A DNA stretch of 37,221 bases from positions 1-37,221 of the forward strand of contig NZ_SEBS01000035.1 of assembly GCF_004211145.1 (NCBI RefSeq), given 5' to 3'. Both the position numbers and the translations under genes were made by a program. The stretch comes from Flavobacterium sp. (GTDB lineage: Bacteria; Bacteroidota; Bacteroidia; Flavobacteriales; Flavobacteriaceae). Below, piece by piece: positions 23,745 to 33,174 of the stretch; position 1 is the first letter of the stretch; each line of letters opens with the position of its first letter. The notes below the pieces were generated by a model. That model was not told the origin of the DNA, made no database searches, and worked only from the letters and a program-made list of their open reading frames with translations.

Positions 23745-23769
23745 AACGTCTGATTTTCAGGCGTTTTTT
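23745..23769 (+). terminator. Terminator between the two SnoaL-like genes
   Basis: AACGTCTGA pairs with TCAGGCGTT across a 3-nt loop (one T-G wobble), followed by TTTTT. The two genes are therefore probably separate transcription units. Confidence 0.75.
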
Positions 23770-23805
23770 GTTGTCGTAAATTAGCCGAAACAAAAACGAA
23801 AGGTT

Positions 23806-24288
23806 ATGAAGTTTAGAACTTTACTTTTGTCTGCGCCGGCAATGATGTTGCTCGCGTGCGAAAAACCAATTGAACGCTCTGAACTCGGCGAAAGTGAAAT
23901 CAGCGAGATAAAGACTGAAATCCAGGAAATCGAAGACCGATACGCTATCGCCGTAAACTCCAAAAACGTCGATTCGATCATGACGTATTACGCCGACGAC
24001 GCCATAAGTTATGACAGCAACGCCAAGCCTTTGCACGGAAAAGAGGAAATTCGCGAAAGCATGGAAGATTTGGCGAAGGGTTTTCCGAAACGCGCCGGAA
24101 TCAAATATACGATCACCGAAATCATACCTTCAAGCGACGGACAACAAGTAATTGAGATCGGACATTATAAGATTTCGGATCCGAAAGGAATCAATTACGG
24201 AACCGGAAATTTCTTCTCCATTTTCCATAAGCGCAACGGAAAATACGTGTGCATTCGAGATATGCAGACGCCTGATGACAACAAGTGA
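23806..24288 (+). CDS. SnoaL/DUF4440-like lipoprotein, copy 2
   Basis: This 160-residue lipoprotein (lipobox MMLLAC, C18) is a tandem paralogue of copy 1. They share YYAxDAxSY, PLxGKxxIR, GxGNxFSxFxKRxGKYVCIRDMQTPD and overall near 45 percent identity by eye. The N-terminal linkers after the lipid Cys differ fully, while the NTF2-like domains and especially the C-terminal strands are conserved. This is an old tandem duplication with separate promoters; TAAATTAG near 23777 is a weak -10 candidate. Confidence 0.87.
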   Translation: MKFRTLLLSAPAMMLLACEKPIERSELGESEISEIKTEIQEIEDRYAIAVNSKNVDSIMTYYADDAISYDSNAKPLHGKEEIRESMEDLAKGFPKRAGIKYTITEIIPSSDGQQVIEIGHYKISDPKGINYGTGNFFSIFHKRNGKYVCIRDMQTPDDNK

Positions 24289-24355
24289 TTTGAGCGTTGA
24301 AGTGCTAAAGTGTTGAATTGCTTAAGTTTACAGATTTTCTGGGATTGCGAATTCT

Positions 24356-25156
24356 TCATTGTTTCCCCAACCACAATATCGTGTTCAGGATCACGGCGTT
24401 TTGGTTCGCATTTCCGAAAGTTTTTGACAACGTAGCGTTCGTTCCGCCTTCATAAACCATATCGTTATGGCCCATATTACAGTAGGCCATCTTGAACTTT
24501 TTGTTGGTCCAAAAAACCGGATAGTAACCTTCGTTCCATATCTCATGCGGTTTCGGGCCGGTTCCGAGCGGAAAACTCTTAGGGTCGATCGAAAGCAGGA
24601 TCTCGATATCGGGGTTCAGGCGCAGATCTTTTTCCCATCGATACCATTCGTTAGGCTGGGAATTGAAGATCGACGCGACGCCTTTCATTGTGGGATGCGA
24701 TTTGCTTTCGACTTTCAATACGGCCGACGTCGGGCGCCAAGTGTTGCTCACGTATTGTCCGCAGCCCAAAAAATCATTGTTGTACCAGAGCCAGTCGTTC
24801 AGGATTGCCGAACCGTCGAGCGCAAACGCCGAGAAATGGAATCCCAGGAAACCGCCTCCGTTGTTCATGTAATTCTCAAACGCCAATCGTTGTTCAGGCA
24901 ACTCGGGACGCGTATCGAGAAATAGGACGACCTTGTAGTTTTTGAGGTTCTCGGTGTTGAGCTTGCTCCAATCGGAAGTCGCTTCGTACGAAAAGTTCGA
25001 TGCTCTCGCCACGGCCGGAAACCAAATGTTCGCTTCGTCGACAAAACTCACATGAGCCGCGTCATTCTTGGCCGTATAAAACGCGAGCACCTTAAAAAGC
25101 GGCTGTTGGGCGACCGAAATGATTGGAAAAACCAGAAAGAAAACGAATTTTTTCAT
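24356..25156 (-). CDS. Exported ThuA-domain protein
   Basis: This 266-residue protein has a signal peptide (MKKFVFFLVFPIISVAQQ, cleavage near VAQ) and a ThuA domain with a class I glutamine-amidotransferase-like fold. Segments include FKVLAFYTAKNDAAHVSFVD, VVLFLDTRPELPEQRLAFEN, YMNNGGGFLGFHFSAFA and PVFWTNKKFKMAYCNMGHND. ThuA homologues take part in trehalose and other sugar-related utilisation, but the enzyme activity is unclear. The start at 25156 (M18 of the longest frame) fits the signal peptide; a -10-like TATCTTTA lies at 25172-25179. It is a single gene on its strand. Confidence 0.9.
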   Translation of the reverse strand: MKKFVFFLVFPIISVAQQPLFKVLAFYTAKNDAAHVSFVDEANIWFPAVARASNFSYEATSDWSKLNTENLKNYKVVLFLDTRPELPEQRLAFENYMNNGGGFLGFHFSAFALDGSAILNDWLWYNNDFLGCGQYVSNTWRPTSAVLKVESKSHPTMKGVASIFNSQPNEWYRWEKDLRLNPDIEILLSIDPKSFPLGTGPKPHEIWNEGYYPVFWTNKKFKMAYCNMGHNDMVYEGGTNATLSKTFGNANQNAVILNTILWLGKQ

Positions 25157-25203
25157 GAGGCAGGATTTACCTAAAGATACAAAACCGATTCGGTTATGCC
25201 GGA

Positions 25204-25818
25204 TCAAAGATCATTTTCGTCGGGCGTTTCAATCCTGTTTTGTTTTAGGATCAGGTTTTCGAGCGTTTTTATTTCGGTTCCGCGTCGGCGTAGAAAGCCG
25301 GTATTTTTGGTCACGAATCGATCAAAGACACCATCGCTGATCTTCGATGTGAACAAGAAATTCACCGTGTCTTTTGAAAGTGTCACGAACGTGATAAAAA
25401 AACCTTCTTCCGACCACCAACCGGTAAAAAAAGTGGTTGCGATCGCTTTCAATTTCTCGATGCTGCCGCAGCTTCTGCACAGTATTTTCTCTTTTCGGAC
25501 GTGATTGCACGAGATCAGATACGAATAAATGTAATTGATCTCGAAACCAAATAATTTGTCTTTCGCACTGTCGCATCTCGGGCAACGCAGATTTCGGATT
25601 CTATTGATCAGCGATGAACGTTCAGCGCCTTCGAATTTGTTCGATTCGGTATCGACCCATTTAACCAAACCCGAATCGAGGCCACGACTTTCAATTTCTT
25701 GCTTGAGCACCAAAACCGCTTCCTTTCGAAGGTTTTTCGATTTGTGCCTCGCGAAATCGACGAGTTCCCCGTTCGACAGGTTTTGATAGGTTTTTTTGAA
25801 ATCCGATGAATCGTACAT
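25204..25818 (-). CDS. Hypothetical protein with a zinc-ribbon-like four-cysteine site
   Basis: This 204-residue protein is not recognised. It begins with a helical segment, FKKTYQNLSNGELVDFARHK, seen at the N-terminus of several flavobacterial uncharacterised proteins. In the middle it has two CxxC pairs (C79/C82 in LRCPRCDSA and C114/C117 in ILCRSCGSI), 32 residues apart, typical of a zinc ribbon. The section after that, FFTGWWSEEGFFITFVTL, is hydrophobic but short for a membrane span. The start at 25818 is the first ATG with a reasonable N-terminus; the frame is open to 25878 but that reaches toward the terminator of the next gene. Cytosolic. Confidence 0.7.
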   Translation of the reverse strand: MYDSSDFKKTYQNLSNGELVDFARHKSKNLRKEAVLVLKQEIESRGLDSGLVKWVDTESNKFEGAERSSLINRIRNLRCPRCDSAKDKLFGFEINYIYSYLISCNHVRKEKILCRSCGSIEKLKAIATTFFTGWWSEEGFFITFVTLSKDTVNFLFTSKISDGVFDRFVTKNTGFLRRRGTEIKTLENLILKQNRIETPDENDL

Positions 25819-25882
25819 GTGACAAACGTACGAAAAAGTGTTTTGCGTAACGTAGATTGCCGCATCGCTTCGGTGCAAAAAA

Positions 25883-25912
25883 AAAGCCTCTTCCGTTTCC
25901 AGAAGAGGCTTT
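25883..25912 (-). terminator. Terminator of the giant T9SS protein gene
   Basis: On the minus strand AAAGCCTCTTC and GAAGAGGCTTT are perfect 11-nt arms around the 8-nt loop. A run of nine T follows in the minus direction, 20 nt after the stop at 25932. Confidence 0.93.
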
Positions 25913-25931
25913 CAAATAAAACTAACAAAAT

Positions 25932-28900
25932 TTATCTCTTGATCACACGAAGCGTTTTCACGAATTCTCCTTGCGTCACGATGACGTTGTAAACACCTGA
26001 AGGGAAACGTACCCCGAATTGTTGTACCTCGATCGCATCGACCGCGAAGTCGCTGTTCTCAAGAAGTTTTCCAACCATGTCGTACACTTTCACGTTGATG
26101 CGTTCATCGCTTGGCGTGTCCATGTCGAGCGCGAAACCTTCGGCGTATGGATTCGGATAAGCAACCGCACGGAATGCGATGCTTGGCCCTGTTTCCTCTT
26201 CGAACATTCCACGAGTCGCTCCCGGAGCCGTAAGCAATTCAGCTTCCCCGAAAGGAGACCAGACACCCGATGTCATCACGGCAACGCGAGCTGCGTATTG
26301 CGCGCCCGGAATATATCCCGGAACATTGCTGAAACTGAAGTAATGCGACGTACGGTCCACGATTATCGTCGTGAACGGCGCAACTGCGAGAGTCAGCTCG
26401 AAACGATACGATGTCGCACGATTCATACTTACGGTATTGAACAACATCGTCGGTGTAGTAGCTGTTCCCGGATTCACGATAGACGGAACGGCCGGCGTCG
26501 AAACCGTACACGGCGCTCCGTAGCCTGAATAAGTCGTGCTGCTTCCCGTTTTGACCGCCACTTCAATCGTGTACGTCGTACCGTAAACATAGGTGCTCAA
26601 CATAGTTAACGAGAACCAATGCGTGACGCGGTCAAGCGTTTGTATCTGGTTTGGCGCTGACGCATCGGTAACATTGGTGATGCGGAAACGATATCCTGTA
26701 ACGCCTTGCAAACTTGTCGTCGCGATAAGCGTCGCGATGCTCGGCAACGTAATGCCACACTGGGACGGCGTTACTGAAGCTGCTCCACCCGCGTCCAAAA
26801 TGGCCGGCGTTGAAACCAGACACGATGGCCCGTAATAATTAAGCCAGATTCCGTTGCGACGAAGCATTACTGAAATCGAATACGTCGTAGCATAATCGTA
26901 AGTTGTAAGGGCTGTCAACTGGAAGTTCGGTGCTGTGCGATCGATGACCTGAACCGCATTCGTAGTCGTATTTACGACCCTGAAACGATATCCGTCGACA
27001 GGTGCTCCGAAACTTACGGCTCCAATCAAAGAATTGATCGTGGCAAGCGTGGTTCCGCATTGCGAAGCCAATACCTGAGAGAACAATTGGCTTCCTTCGT
27101 CGATCGTTCCGTCGCAGTCGTCATCGACTCCGTTGAACGCAACTTCGGTCGCACCCGGATTCACGGCTGCAACGGCATCGTTACAATCGCCTCCTACAGC
27201 GGCATAAAGCGCCGGTTCGGTACATGCCTGGATTGTCGGCAATGAGGAATCTCCATAGTTGTCATTATCGGCATCGACATACCAAGTCGTCGCCTGATTC
27301 ACCGTCACGGTAGTCGTCGCGGTTCTCACACATGACGAAGCGTTTGTAGCGGTAACCGTATAAACCGTTGTGTTCGCTGGTTTTGCGTAAACCGTATTCG
27401 CAGCCGTTCCCGTGTAAGGAACCGTACCTGCCGCGTCGGTAAACAAACCGGCGGTCGGCGACCATGTCAATGTCGGTAAAGTGCTGCACACGAATGAACG
27501 CGTCCTGGCCGTTTGTTGATTCGCACATGTCGCTATCTGCGTGTAGAATCTAACAGTCGCCGCGCCCGTCGTGTAATACGTCAATGGCGATGGTCCTGCA
27601 GCCAAAACTGTAGTTCCTGCTTGATTGCTTATCGTAACCAAATCACCGGCTCCGGTCGACGTAAATACGTATCGGCTATTTGCTGCCAGGCTTATAACCG
27701 AGTATTCGGCAGCCCAAGCATTTGCGGAAACCGTAGTTACCGAAGTACCGTCGCAAGCCGTAGCCGTTGTGGTTCCACTCGGGAATTGTCCGTTCGTCGC
27801 AAGCAAACAACCACCTGATACCGTCGGGTTCGTGTATAAACTCAATACGACAGGAGCGTCGGTAGAACAAATCGCAGCCGATGGAACTGAAATAGCTTCA
27901 GGCAACGGGTTCACCGTCAATGTAAACGTAGCCGTACTCGCGCATGACGAAGTTGAATTCGTAGCGGTCAATGTGTACGAACCGCTCGCCGAAGCTGAAA
28001 ACGTAAATCCTGTAGCCGCCGTTCCCGTAACTCCTGTTGAAGGCGTCCAAGTGTAGCTGTCGTAATTCGCAACATCTGAAGTAAGTGTCACCAATGCCGT
28101 CGACGAACCACTACAGATCGTAGCCGAAGTCGCGCTCAACGAAAGCGCAGGCGGTGTGTTTACCGTTGCCACGACCGCAGTACGAGCCGATGAACAAGCC
28201 ACCGAACCACCGAACGTCATGTTGAAACGATTGGTTGACAAGATTCCCGTCGGCAATGCACCTCCAACCGTAGTCGAATAGTTATACAAAACGGTATTTC
28301 CGGTAGTAGCGGTATAAACCGTTCTTGCGTTGTTGATATTGTCAATACCTGAATGTTGGATTTCGACAATTACACTCGAAACGCCGTCCCAATTGTAAGG
28401 TGTCGAGAAGTTGATCGTGTTTACACCGACTGCATGCGTATAACTTGCAACCGAGAAAACCTCAGTCAAACCTGCAACAAACGTAGTGTTCGTAAATGTC
28501 GTACCTGCAGCCGATCCCATTCTTACCTTGAAGTTCGAATTCGTAGCCGCATCTCCAATCGTATTGATATTGAATGCGACCGATGTAATATTACCCGCGC
28601 GAAGTCCCGCTGCGGTCAATTCGGCTGCGCTTACCAATAGTTGTGCGCGATACTCCGGACGTCGGTTACAAAAAGCCGTAAGTTCGTCGGTTGCTCCAGT
28701 TTGAGCAGTTCCCGTTCCTACAGTTCCAACTCCGTTCGCAATCGCCTCAGCAGCTACATAATAAGTCGTCGTATTCGATATCGACGGTGTGACGAATGAA
28801 GTTCCCGTTGCCAATGGCGCACCACCTGTGTTCGCTGCGTACCAAGCGGCAACGTTACCCGGAGCGACTTGCGCAGCGAGGTTCACTGTCCCGAAACCGC

Positions 28901-31900
28901 AACGGCTGCCTGGTGTAGTCCCGACTACCGATGGCGTATTTACCGTTACGTTGATAGTATTCGAATCAGCTGACTGACCCGAAGCGCTACATGTCAATCG
29001 CAAGAAATACGAGTTCGAAGCCGTCAATAAAGGCGTTGTATACGTAGCGTTCGTAGCTCCTGAAATCGCACCTTGTGCATTGTACCATTGCGTTGAAAGA
29101 CCAACGACTCCCGCAGGAATTCCCGTGGCTGTCAATGTAACCGTTCCCGACGTACAAAGCGATGTCGCCGATGCCGTTGCAGTGGTTACGACTGGAGTTC
29201 CCGAACAAATAGGCGCGGCCAAAACCGTAAACGTGTAGTCTTCAGTTTCGCGACGACCAGTTGTATTGATACATGGATTCGAAGGACTCGCGATTTGGAA
29301 ATCGACCACGACACGCATTCTCGTCGGACCCGTAAGTGCGTCGAAAGGCACCGTGAAGTTTCCTGAGAAAGTCGATCCGAAAGCAGCCGTCACATAAACA
29401 CGCTCAGTCGTTTCAAAAGATCCGTTGTGATTCCAGTCGACCCAAACAGCGCCGCCGACTCCTGTTCCAACTCCGCCGAGGACAGTGTTGAATCCGATCG
29501 GCAAACCTTGCTGCTGCGTCACGTTGAAGTTCGTGAAGTTGCCATAGTTGCCCGACGAAATTCCGCCCGAAGGGTTATTGATATTTGTCGTTCCGCCGGT
29601 AGTCGTAAACGTTGAAATGAACGTGTTCACGTTTGTTCCCGATGGAATACAGTAATTGGTGATCGACAATTGTGCGCTGTTCGATTGTGTCGGACAACCC
29701 GCTGAGACGATTCTCGCACGATAATAATTCGCCGATCCGTCAACCACGGTTCCGGACGCAGTCACCGACAAGGTAGCCGATGTCGCACCCGAATACGTGA
29801 CACCTGACGGACTTCCATTGATTACCGGAGAATAAGTTCCACCGGCTGACGTCGCGTATTCCCATTGATATGTAGGAGAAGCGGCATCGGTAGCAACGGT
29901 AAACGTCGCCGTCTGTCCTGACAACAAACTTGTCGCCACAGGCTGGTTCGTAATGTTCGGAGTCGTCAAACTCAATTGAGCCGACTGAGACGTCGCGTTG
30001 GCGCAAGATGCGAAACCTAAGGCGATCACTCTATAATAATATGTTCCCGATGCAGGAGTCGCAGCCGTAGTCGTAACATTCAGTTGCGCTGTAGTCGCTC
30101 CCGAATATGTAGCTCCAACCGGAACACCATTCGTCACATCGGCAAAAGAAGCATTGTTCGTGGAATATTGCCACTGATAGCTTGCAGCATTCGTGGCGCT
30201 AGCCTGGAATTGAGTGGATCCGCCTGAGAAGCAAACGCTTTGAGGCGCCGGATCATTCGAAACCACAGGAGGCGAATACACCAAAAGTTGTGCGCCGTTC
30301 GATAGCACCGGATTTCCGAATCCTACCACGCGAACCCTGAATTGCCAGCCTGAATTTGCGAGCGTCACGCCGCTAACGGTCAATTGGGCGCTGTCAGATC
30401 CGCTGAATACTACATTATCCGACGGACCGTCGGTAATTGGAAGCCACGTCGAAGTCTTGAAAACTTCCCATTCGTATGTATCGACTGTCCCCGAAGCTAC
30501 AACCGTAAAAGTTGCGATTCCATTTCCTGTCGTACAAAGTGAGAATGCCTCAGGTTGCTCCTCGATCCCGGTATCACCAACCAACAAGTCGGCTCCGGCA
30601 GTTTCGATGTCGGCACATGGGCTTATTCCGAGAACGATCACACGGTACACGAATTCGTTTAATGTATCGGGCGTATCGATGATCGTAAGTGTCGCCGTAG
30701 TCGTACCTGAATAAAGCGCGCCATCGGCAATATCGTCGAAATTGTCGCCTCCGTCTTCAGATACTTGCCACTGGAATCCCGCAGCGTTCGTCGCCGTTAC
30801 CGAGAACGTAGCATCGTCACCCGTAACAACCGTTTGGCTGGTCGGATTCGTAGATGTTGCCTGCGGATTTACTGTGATAGTTGTAGAAACGCTGGTCGAA
30901 CATCCGTTGTCGGTAACCGTGTATAGAATTGTCGCGGTTCCGGCAGCAACCGCCGTGACGACACCACTTTCAGAAACGGTCGCGACCAATGGACTTCCAG
31001 AACTCCAAGCTCCTCCGGGCGACGCTGTGCTAAGTGCAAGCGAACCGCCAACGCACAATGCCGTGTCTCCACCGATTATCGGTGTAACCGTTGGATTGGC
31101 CGTGATGACAAGGTTTCCTGCGCTTGTTGCGGTTCCATTCGGTCCAGTCACGACAAAAGATCCCGCCGTGGATGATCCCGTCAGCGTTACCGTGATTGTC
31201 GTACTATTATTTACCGTGAACGGAGTGGCTGCTCCATTAAGCGTAACGCCTGTCACACCTGAGAGCTCGGTCCCGGAAAGTGTGACGACCGTACCGGCCA
31301 GGTTGTTGGAACAAACTGTCGAAGGCGAAAAACTTGTCACCGTCGGCGGAACGAATTCCAACGAATAATCGTCAAGCCCGAGCGAATACGAGCTAAAACT
31401 AGTCGTGTTCACACCGCGTGCGATGATATAGAAATTTCCTGAATTGTAAGACACAGGGATTTCGGCCGAATACTGATACCAACCGTCAGCTGTGACAGCT
31501 GGTGCGGCAGTATTCAAACGTCTCAAAATCATAAGTTGGGTCGCTCCCGTGATGGATGCCGACGTATTCACGAAGAAAGTCACGGCGTCAGCGCTTATGG
31601 CATTAGCCGAACGATAAAACCAAACACTTACGCGCGTTTTTGCCGTTGGAGAAGCAGATAGATTATAAACAGGACTTACCAAAAAGGATGTGTTGCCCGT
31701 ATCACCGTTCCATGCCAAGCCCAAAAATCGAGTACCTGAATGAGGTGATGGAACTTCACTTGCGATGGTTGTCGTTGGTGCCCATCCGGCGCCTTCAGTA
31801 TTTACAAGGCTCCAACAACTCGGCAAAGTCGCCGCATCGAACCCTTCAATATGTGGCAAAGTCGAAATCGGTACGCAAGTCGTAGCGAAAGCAACCGAAC

Positions 31901-32852
31901 TCCATGTACTGAAGCCGCTGCCGCCACAATTTGATCTCACGTAAAACGTATAATTCGTTGCCGGAGACAATGTCGAAAAAGGCTGAGATACTACGCCAGC
32001 AGCTAAATTTCCGCTTGAAACGAGTCCGGTAGCTCCTGATCCGACAGTTCCCGAAGTACGTAACTCGTATTGGTATCCGCCAGTCGGCGCCGTCGCGGGA
32101 GCTACCCAAGAAAGATTTGCCGAAGAACTTGTGAGTGCAGAAGCGGCAACATTTCCAGGCGCACCGCATGCAGGAATTTGATACGTAAGTGAAACATCGT
32201 CGATTGCTCCATAGGCGTGTGGTGTAGCTGAATCCGCAAAAAAAGTAAAGATCAAGTTGGTTGTGGTTCCCGCCAAACTGTTGGGTAAGGTAACCGACTG
32301 TGTTGTGAATGTCGATACTGCCACAGTTGGGTAAGGCCCGAATTGAATCGCTCCGCCAGATGCTGTTCCACCAACAGGCGTAGCGGCCGACGTGGATACC
32401 GTAATATAATCGTAAAAGGTTGAAAAGCTATAATCCGCCGTTGCCTGCTTGTACTTAAATGAAAGCTGGATATTTACCGCTCCGGCCGGGACCGAAATAG
32501 ATCGATACAAATGCACCGCCCTAGCCGCAGTGGCACTACCGACCGTTGTCGAGCTGTTACCGATAAAGGCCGCGCGGGTTCCCGTGTAACCGGCTTGTCC
32601 AGTTCCAATTTGCCACAGGCGGTTAAGGTTGTTGGCTTCATTAGCCACCGACCAGTTGTTGGCCGCAAAAGTCGCTCCGGTTTCAAATCCACCGTCTCCG
32701 GTCGGACTGATCAAAGTTTGAGCGCCGGCCGAAATTGTCAGCAACATCAAAACCAAAGTTAAATACAATTTGCCTGAAAGGCAATTTAGAAACGGCGGCT
32801 TGAGTTTCAAAGAACCCGAAACCACGCATGGGTCTGCGTAATTTTCTTTCAT
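25932..32852 (-). CDS. Giant T9SS type A sorting-domain surface protein
   Basis: This is a 2306-residue secreted surface protein. The signal peptide (hydrophobic core 30-43, cleavage near SAGA-Q) is preceded by an unusually long N-region. Domains in order by approximate residue: 46-228 a MAM-like jelly roll; 229-325 fibronectin type III (PGNVAASALTSSSANLSWVA); 326-500 a second MAM-like domain; 502-586 IPT/TIG; 587-665 a BIG2-like repeat; 666-1065 four Ig-like repeats; 1070-1210 a GEVED domain (RRETEDYTFTV); 1215-1855 further Ig-like and adhesin-like repeats; 1855-1925 a MopE-type segment (DADNDNYGD...DDDCDGTIDEG); 1928-2225 three tandem repeats of about 100 residues; 2229-2306 a C-terminal T9SS type A signal ending TLRVIKR. 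Probable adhesin or cell-surface scaffold. Confidence 0.93.
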   Translation of the reverse strand: MKENYADPCVVSGSLKLKPPFLNCLSGKLYLTLVLMLLTISAGAQTLISPTGDGGFETGATFAANNWSVANEANNLNRLWQIGTGQAGYTGTRAAFIGNSSTTVGSATAARAVHLYRSISVPAGAVNIQLSFKYKQATADYSFSTFYDYITVSTSAATPVGGTASGGAIQFGPYPTVAVSTFTTQSVTLPNSLAGTTTNLIFTFFADSATPHAYGAIDDVSLTYQIPACGAPGNVAASALTSSSANLSWVAPATAPTGGYQYELRTSGTVGSGATGLVSSGNLAAGVVSQPFSTLSPATNYTFYVRSNCGGSGFSTWSSVAFATTCVPISTLPHIEGFDAATLPSCWSLVNTEGAGWAPTTTIASEVPSPHSGTRFLGLAWNGDTGNTSFLVSPVYNLSASPTAKTRVSVWFYRSANAISADAVTFFVNTSASITGATQLMILRRLNTAAPAVTADGWYQYSAEIPVSYNSGNFYIIARGVNTTSFSSYSLGLDDYSLEFVPPTVTSFSPSTVCSNNLAGTVVTLSGTELSGVTGVTLNGAATPFTVNNSTTITVTLTGSSTAGSFVVTGPNGTATSAGNLVITANPTVTPIIGGDTALCVGGSLALSTASPGGAWSSGSPLVATVSESGVVTAVAAGTATILYTVTDNGCSTSVSTTITVNPQATSTNPTSQTVVTGDDATFSVTATNAAGFQWQVSEDGGDNFDDIADGALYSGTTTATLTIIDTPDTLNEFVYRVIVLGISPCADIETAGADLLVGDTGIEEQPEAFSLCTTGNGIATFTVVASGTVDTYEWEVFKTSTWLPITDGPSDNVVFSGSDSAQLTVSGVTLANSGWQFRVRVVGFGNPVLSNGAQLLVYSPPVVSNDPAPQSVCFSGGSTQFQASATNAASYQWQYSTNNASFADVTNGVPVGATYSGATTAQLNVTTTAATPASGTYYYRVIALGFASCANATSQSAQLSLTTPNITNQPVATSLLSGQTATFTVATDAASPTYQWEYATSAGGTYSPVINGSPSGVTYSGATSATLSVTASGTVVDGSANYYRARIVSAGCPTQSNSAQLSITNYCIPSGTNVNTFISTFTTTGGTTNINNPSGGISSGNYGNFTNFNVTQQQGLPIGFNTVLGGVGTGVGGAVWVDWNHNGSFETTERVYVTAAFGSTFSGNFTVPFDALTGPTRMRVVVDFQIASPSNPCINTTGRRETEDYTFTVLAAPICSGTPVVTTATASATSLCTSGTVTLTATGIPAGVVGLSTQWYNAQGAISGATNATYTTPLLTASNSYFLRLTCSASGQSADSNTINVTVNTPSVVGTTPGSRCGFGTVNLAAQVAPGNVAAWYAANTGGAPLATGTSFVTPSISNTTTYYVAAEAIANGVGTVGTGTAQTGATDELTAFCNRRPEYRAQLLVSAAELTAAGLRAGNITSVAFNINTIGDAATNSNFKVRMGSAAGTTFTNTTFVAGLTEVFSVASYTHAVGVNTINFSTPYNWDGVSSVIVEIQHSGIDNINNARTVYTATTGNTVLYNYSTTVGGALPTGILSTNRFNMTFGGSVACSSARTAVVATVNTPPALSLSATSATICSGSSTALVTLTSDVANYDSYTWTPSTGVTGTAATGFTFSASASGSYTLTATNSTSSCASTATFTLTVNPLPEAISVPSAAICSTDAPVVLSLYTNPTVSGGCLLATNGQFPSGTTTATACDGTSVTTVSANAWAAEYSVISLAANSRYVFTSTGAGDLVTISNQAGTTVLAAGPSPLTYYTTGAATVRFYTQIATCANQQTARTRSFVCSTLPTLTWSPTAGLFTDAAGTVPYTGTAANTVYAKPANTTVYTVTATNASSCVRTATTTVTVNQATTWYVDADNDNYGDSSLPTIQACTEPALYAAVGGDCNDAVAAVNPGATEVAFNGVDDDCDGTIDEGSQLFSQVLASQCGTTLATINSLIGAVSFGAPVDGYRFRVVNTTTNAVQVIDRTAPNFQLTALTTYDYATTYSISVMLRRNGIWLNYYGPSCLVSTPAILDAGGAASVTPSQCGITLPSIATLIATTSLQGVTGYRFRITNVTDASAPNQIQTLDRVTHWFSLTMLSTYVYGTTYTIEVAVKTGSSTTYSGYGAPCTVSTPAVPSIVNPGTATTPTMLFNTVSMNRATSYRFELTLAVAPFTTIIVDRTSHYFSFSNVPGYIPGAQYAARVAVMTSGVWSPFGEAELLTAPGATRGMFEEETGPSIAFRAVAYPNPYAEGFALDMDTPSDERINVKVYDMVGKLLENSDFAVDAIEVQQFGVRFPSGVYNVIVTQGEFVKTLRVIKR

Positions 32853-33147
32853 ATAAAATTAAAAATTGAATTGTTGTTATGTTTAAATGTAAGAATTTCA
32901 TCAAGCCTCAACTGTTAATTTTTCGGAATTATCTACTAAATCGTTAAAACACTAACTTTCATCGATTAACTGTTGCAGGATGTTCAAAGATTCGGCCCAA
33001 TGTAAATAAGGTCCGCATTTTTTCGGTTTGTAAGAAAACCGTCGAATTCTTGACGATATCGCGTCTTTGCTAGCCAATAACGTAATGCTGCTCATTGAGA
33101 CGTATCCAGTTCAAAAATTCGGTTATCTTTCTAAATTCTACAAATCG
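32853..33147. other. Intergenic region upstream of the giant protein and the permease
   Basis: This AT-rich region is divergent between the T9SS protein gene (minus) and the permease operon (plus). A -10-like motif TACATTTA (minus strand, 32884-32891) may drive the T9SS gene. A weak 6-nt hairpin CGGTTT...AAACCG occurs at 33024-33041. No reading frame of its own is convincing. Confidence 0.5.
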
Positions 33148-33155
33148 TATATTTG
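33148..33155 (+). promoter_or_regulatory. Candidate -10 element of the permease operon
   Basis: TATATTTG matches TAnnTTTG exactly, 19 nt before the ATG at 33175. It supports the internal start, because the longer frame would begin before the promoter. Confidence 0.65.
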
Positions 33156-33174
33156 GAAAAAGGCATTTTCACGC

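Noticed and set aside
27625..28056. 143-residue plus-strand reading frame inside the giant T9SS gene
   Set aside because: Same reason: antisense of repeats, without start context or domain.
30742..31368. 208-residue plus-strand reading frame inside the giant T9SS gene
   Set aside because: Val/Thr/Ala-rich antisense of Ig-like repeats; the minus-strand frame with signal peptide and T9SS signal is the real one.
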